DNA from: Sphingomonas daechungensis | Lineage (GTDB): Bacteria; Pseudomonadota; Alphaproteobacteria; Sphingomonadales; Sphingomonadaceae | Direction of reading: 5' to 3' | Assembly (NCBI RefSeq): GCF_014489495.1 | Contig: NZ_CP060780.1 | Span: 682,001 to 746,000 of the forward strand | Length of the DNA stretch: 64,000 nucleotides | Shown: one piece after another, positions 63,427 through 64,000 of the stretch | How the letters are laid out: each line of letters starts with the position of its first letter | Position numbering within the stretch: position 1 is the first letter of the stretch | The notes under the pieces: model-generated | Database searches by the model: none | Told to the model about the DNA's origin: nothing | Seen by the model: only the letters and a program-made list of their open reading frames with translations | Made by a program: the position numbers and the translations under genes

Positions 63427-64000
63427 ACCCGGCCGACGCGCTCCCTGAAGATCTCGCGGGCGAAAGTCGCTTCCAACTGCTGACGCGGCTCGGCTTTGCC
63501 GGGCGTGGGTTCCTGTACATCGTCATCGGGTTGCTGGTGATCCTGGCGGGCCGCACCGAAGACCTCACGGGAGCGTTGGAGTATCTTGGACACGGTCTCG
63601 GCAAGGTGTTGCTTGTCGTCCTCGCCGCCGGATTGGCCGTCTACGGCCTGTGGCGCCTTACGGACGCGGCGTTCGGGATCGAAAGCGGTCGCCGCCATGC
63701 GAAAGCGCACCGCAAGCGGATCGCGGCGGCCACCAGCGGCGTGATCTACGGATTCCTGTCCTACAAGGCGGTGCTGATCCTGCTTTCCCAGCGGATTGGG
63801 GACCATGAGCCGCAACAGCATGCGTCGGCGGCCTTGCACCTGCCCGGCGGCGAGGTCTTCGTGTGGATTGCCTCCGCCATATTATTAGGCGCTGCAATCG
63901 CGCAATTCGTCAAAGTCCGGAAATGCGACTTCCTGCGCGCTCTCGACTGCGACGAGCGTCAGAAAGTCTGGATCAAATGGCTCGGGCGTGTCGGCTATTC
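63423..64000 (+). CDS. DUF1206 family membrane protein (runs off window)
   Basis: A protein starting at a GTG that overlaps the transporter stop by four bases and still open at the window end (192 residues seen). DUF1206 marks: RLGFAGRGFLYIVIGLLVIL, VYGLWRLTDAAFG and, in the second repeat, GYS at the window end. Hydrophobic helices alternate with short loops, and the family usually has six. Function unknown. The start GTGAACCC is inferred from the overlap. Confidence 0.8.
   Translation, partial: MNPADALPEDLAGESRFQLLTRLGFAGRGFLYIVIGLLVILAGRTEDLTGALEYLGHGLGKVLLVVLAAGLAVYGLWRLTDAAFGIESGRRHAKAHRKRIAAATSGVIYGFLSYKAVLILLSQRIGDHEPQQHASAALHLPGGEVFVWIASAILLGAAIAQFVKVRKCDFLRALDCDERQKVWIKWLGRVGY

Noticed and set aside
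1-64000. CRISPR arrays or cas genes
   Set aside because: No regularly spaced direct repeats of 25-40 bases and no Cas-like protein were seen. The repeats at the left end are irregular palindromes of another kind.

Overview
This 64 kb window comes from a high-GC alphaproteobacterium, most likely a sphingomonad (Sphingomonas and relatives). The evidence is housekeeping gene order (ubiG-lysC ... ptsP-rodZ-cpoB-tilS ... ftsH; nadD-rsfS-rlmH-envC-ctpA-dsbB-coq7), a Coq7-type ubiquinone hydroxylase, DUF885, DUF3667, DUF4345 and POT-family genes, and many NarL-type regulators and outer-membrane proteins. Assignments rest on reading the translated sequence and recalling protein families; no database search was run.

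Layout. (1) 0-5.4 kb, accessory: small secreted or membrane proteins, a lipoprotein, a DUF4345 protein and two tandem DUF1254/DUF1214 proteins, separated by at least six copies of an imperfect palindromic intergenic repeat. (2) 5.4-10.4 kb, mobile: a serine recombinase behind a 24-bp palindrome, a 5' remnant of a type I restriction hsdM gene, a conserved HGG-motif protein, a winged-helix replication-type protein, an AlpA/excisionase-like protein and an Arc-like repressor facing each other across two matched operators, and a tyrosine integrase. It ends in a 3' fragment of tRNA-Tyr, the probable right attachment site; the left end lies outside the window. (3) 10.4-22.6 kb, envelope and signalling: glycine-zipper lipoprotein, porin-like protein with a cytosolic-type arylsulfatase, PAS histidine kinase, DUF1622 and DUF4239 membrane proteins, beta-barrel proteins, a BASS-type transporter, DUF202 protein, a NarL-type response regulator and a LuxR-HTH protein with a membrane anchor. 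(4) 22.6-36.8 kb, mixed chromosome: rlmB, an AlkA-type glycosylase, DoxX, pirin, gamma carbonic anhydrase-like protein, CDF transporter, phosphofructokinase, tRNA-Leu(CAG), HTH/DUF2975 pair, aspartic protease with PDZ, NDUFA9-like protein, uppP, GST and M20 peptidase. (5) 36.8-64 kb: ubiG, lysC, nitronate monooxygenase, succinate-semialdehyde dehydrogenase, ptsP, rodZ-like, cpoB, tilS, a histidine kinase/regulator/PilZ set, ftsH, DUF3667, nadD, rsfS, a beta-lactamase-fold hydrolase, rlmH, envC, ctpA, dsbB, coq7, DUF885, POT transporter and a DUF1206 gene running off the end.

The dominant anomaly is technical or evolutionary rather than functional: 24 genes, including core ones (lysC, ubiG, ptsP, nadD, rsfS, envC), are broken by about 35 shifts. 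Every shift I could resolve looks like loss of a single base, mostly in a short G or C run. Restoring one base per shift gives a whole number of codons and a normal-length protein each time. This points to uncorrected long-read indels more than to pseudogenes. Broken genes are therefore annotated over their full reconstructed span, with the break position stated.

The most interesting biology is the right end of the mobile element with its paired operators and restriction-modification scar, the histidine kinase/regulator/PilZ set and strong hairpin lying between tilS and ftsH, and a beta-lactamase-fold protein without the class A Glu166 and Asn170 between rsfS and rlmH. I did not find a clear-cut new defence or CRISPR system.
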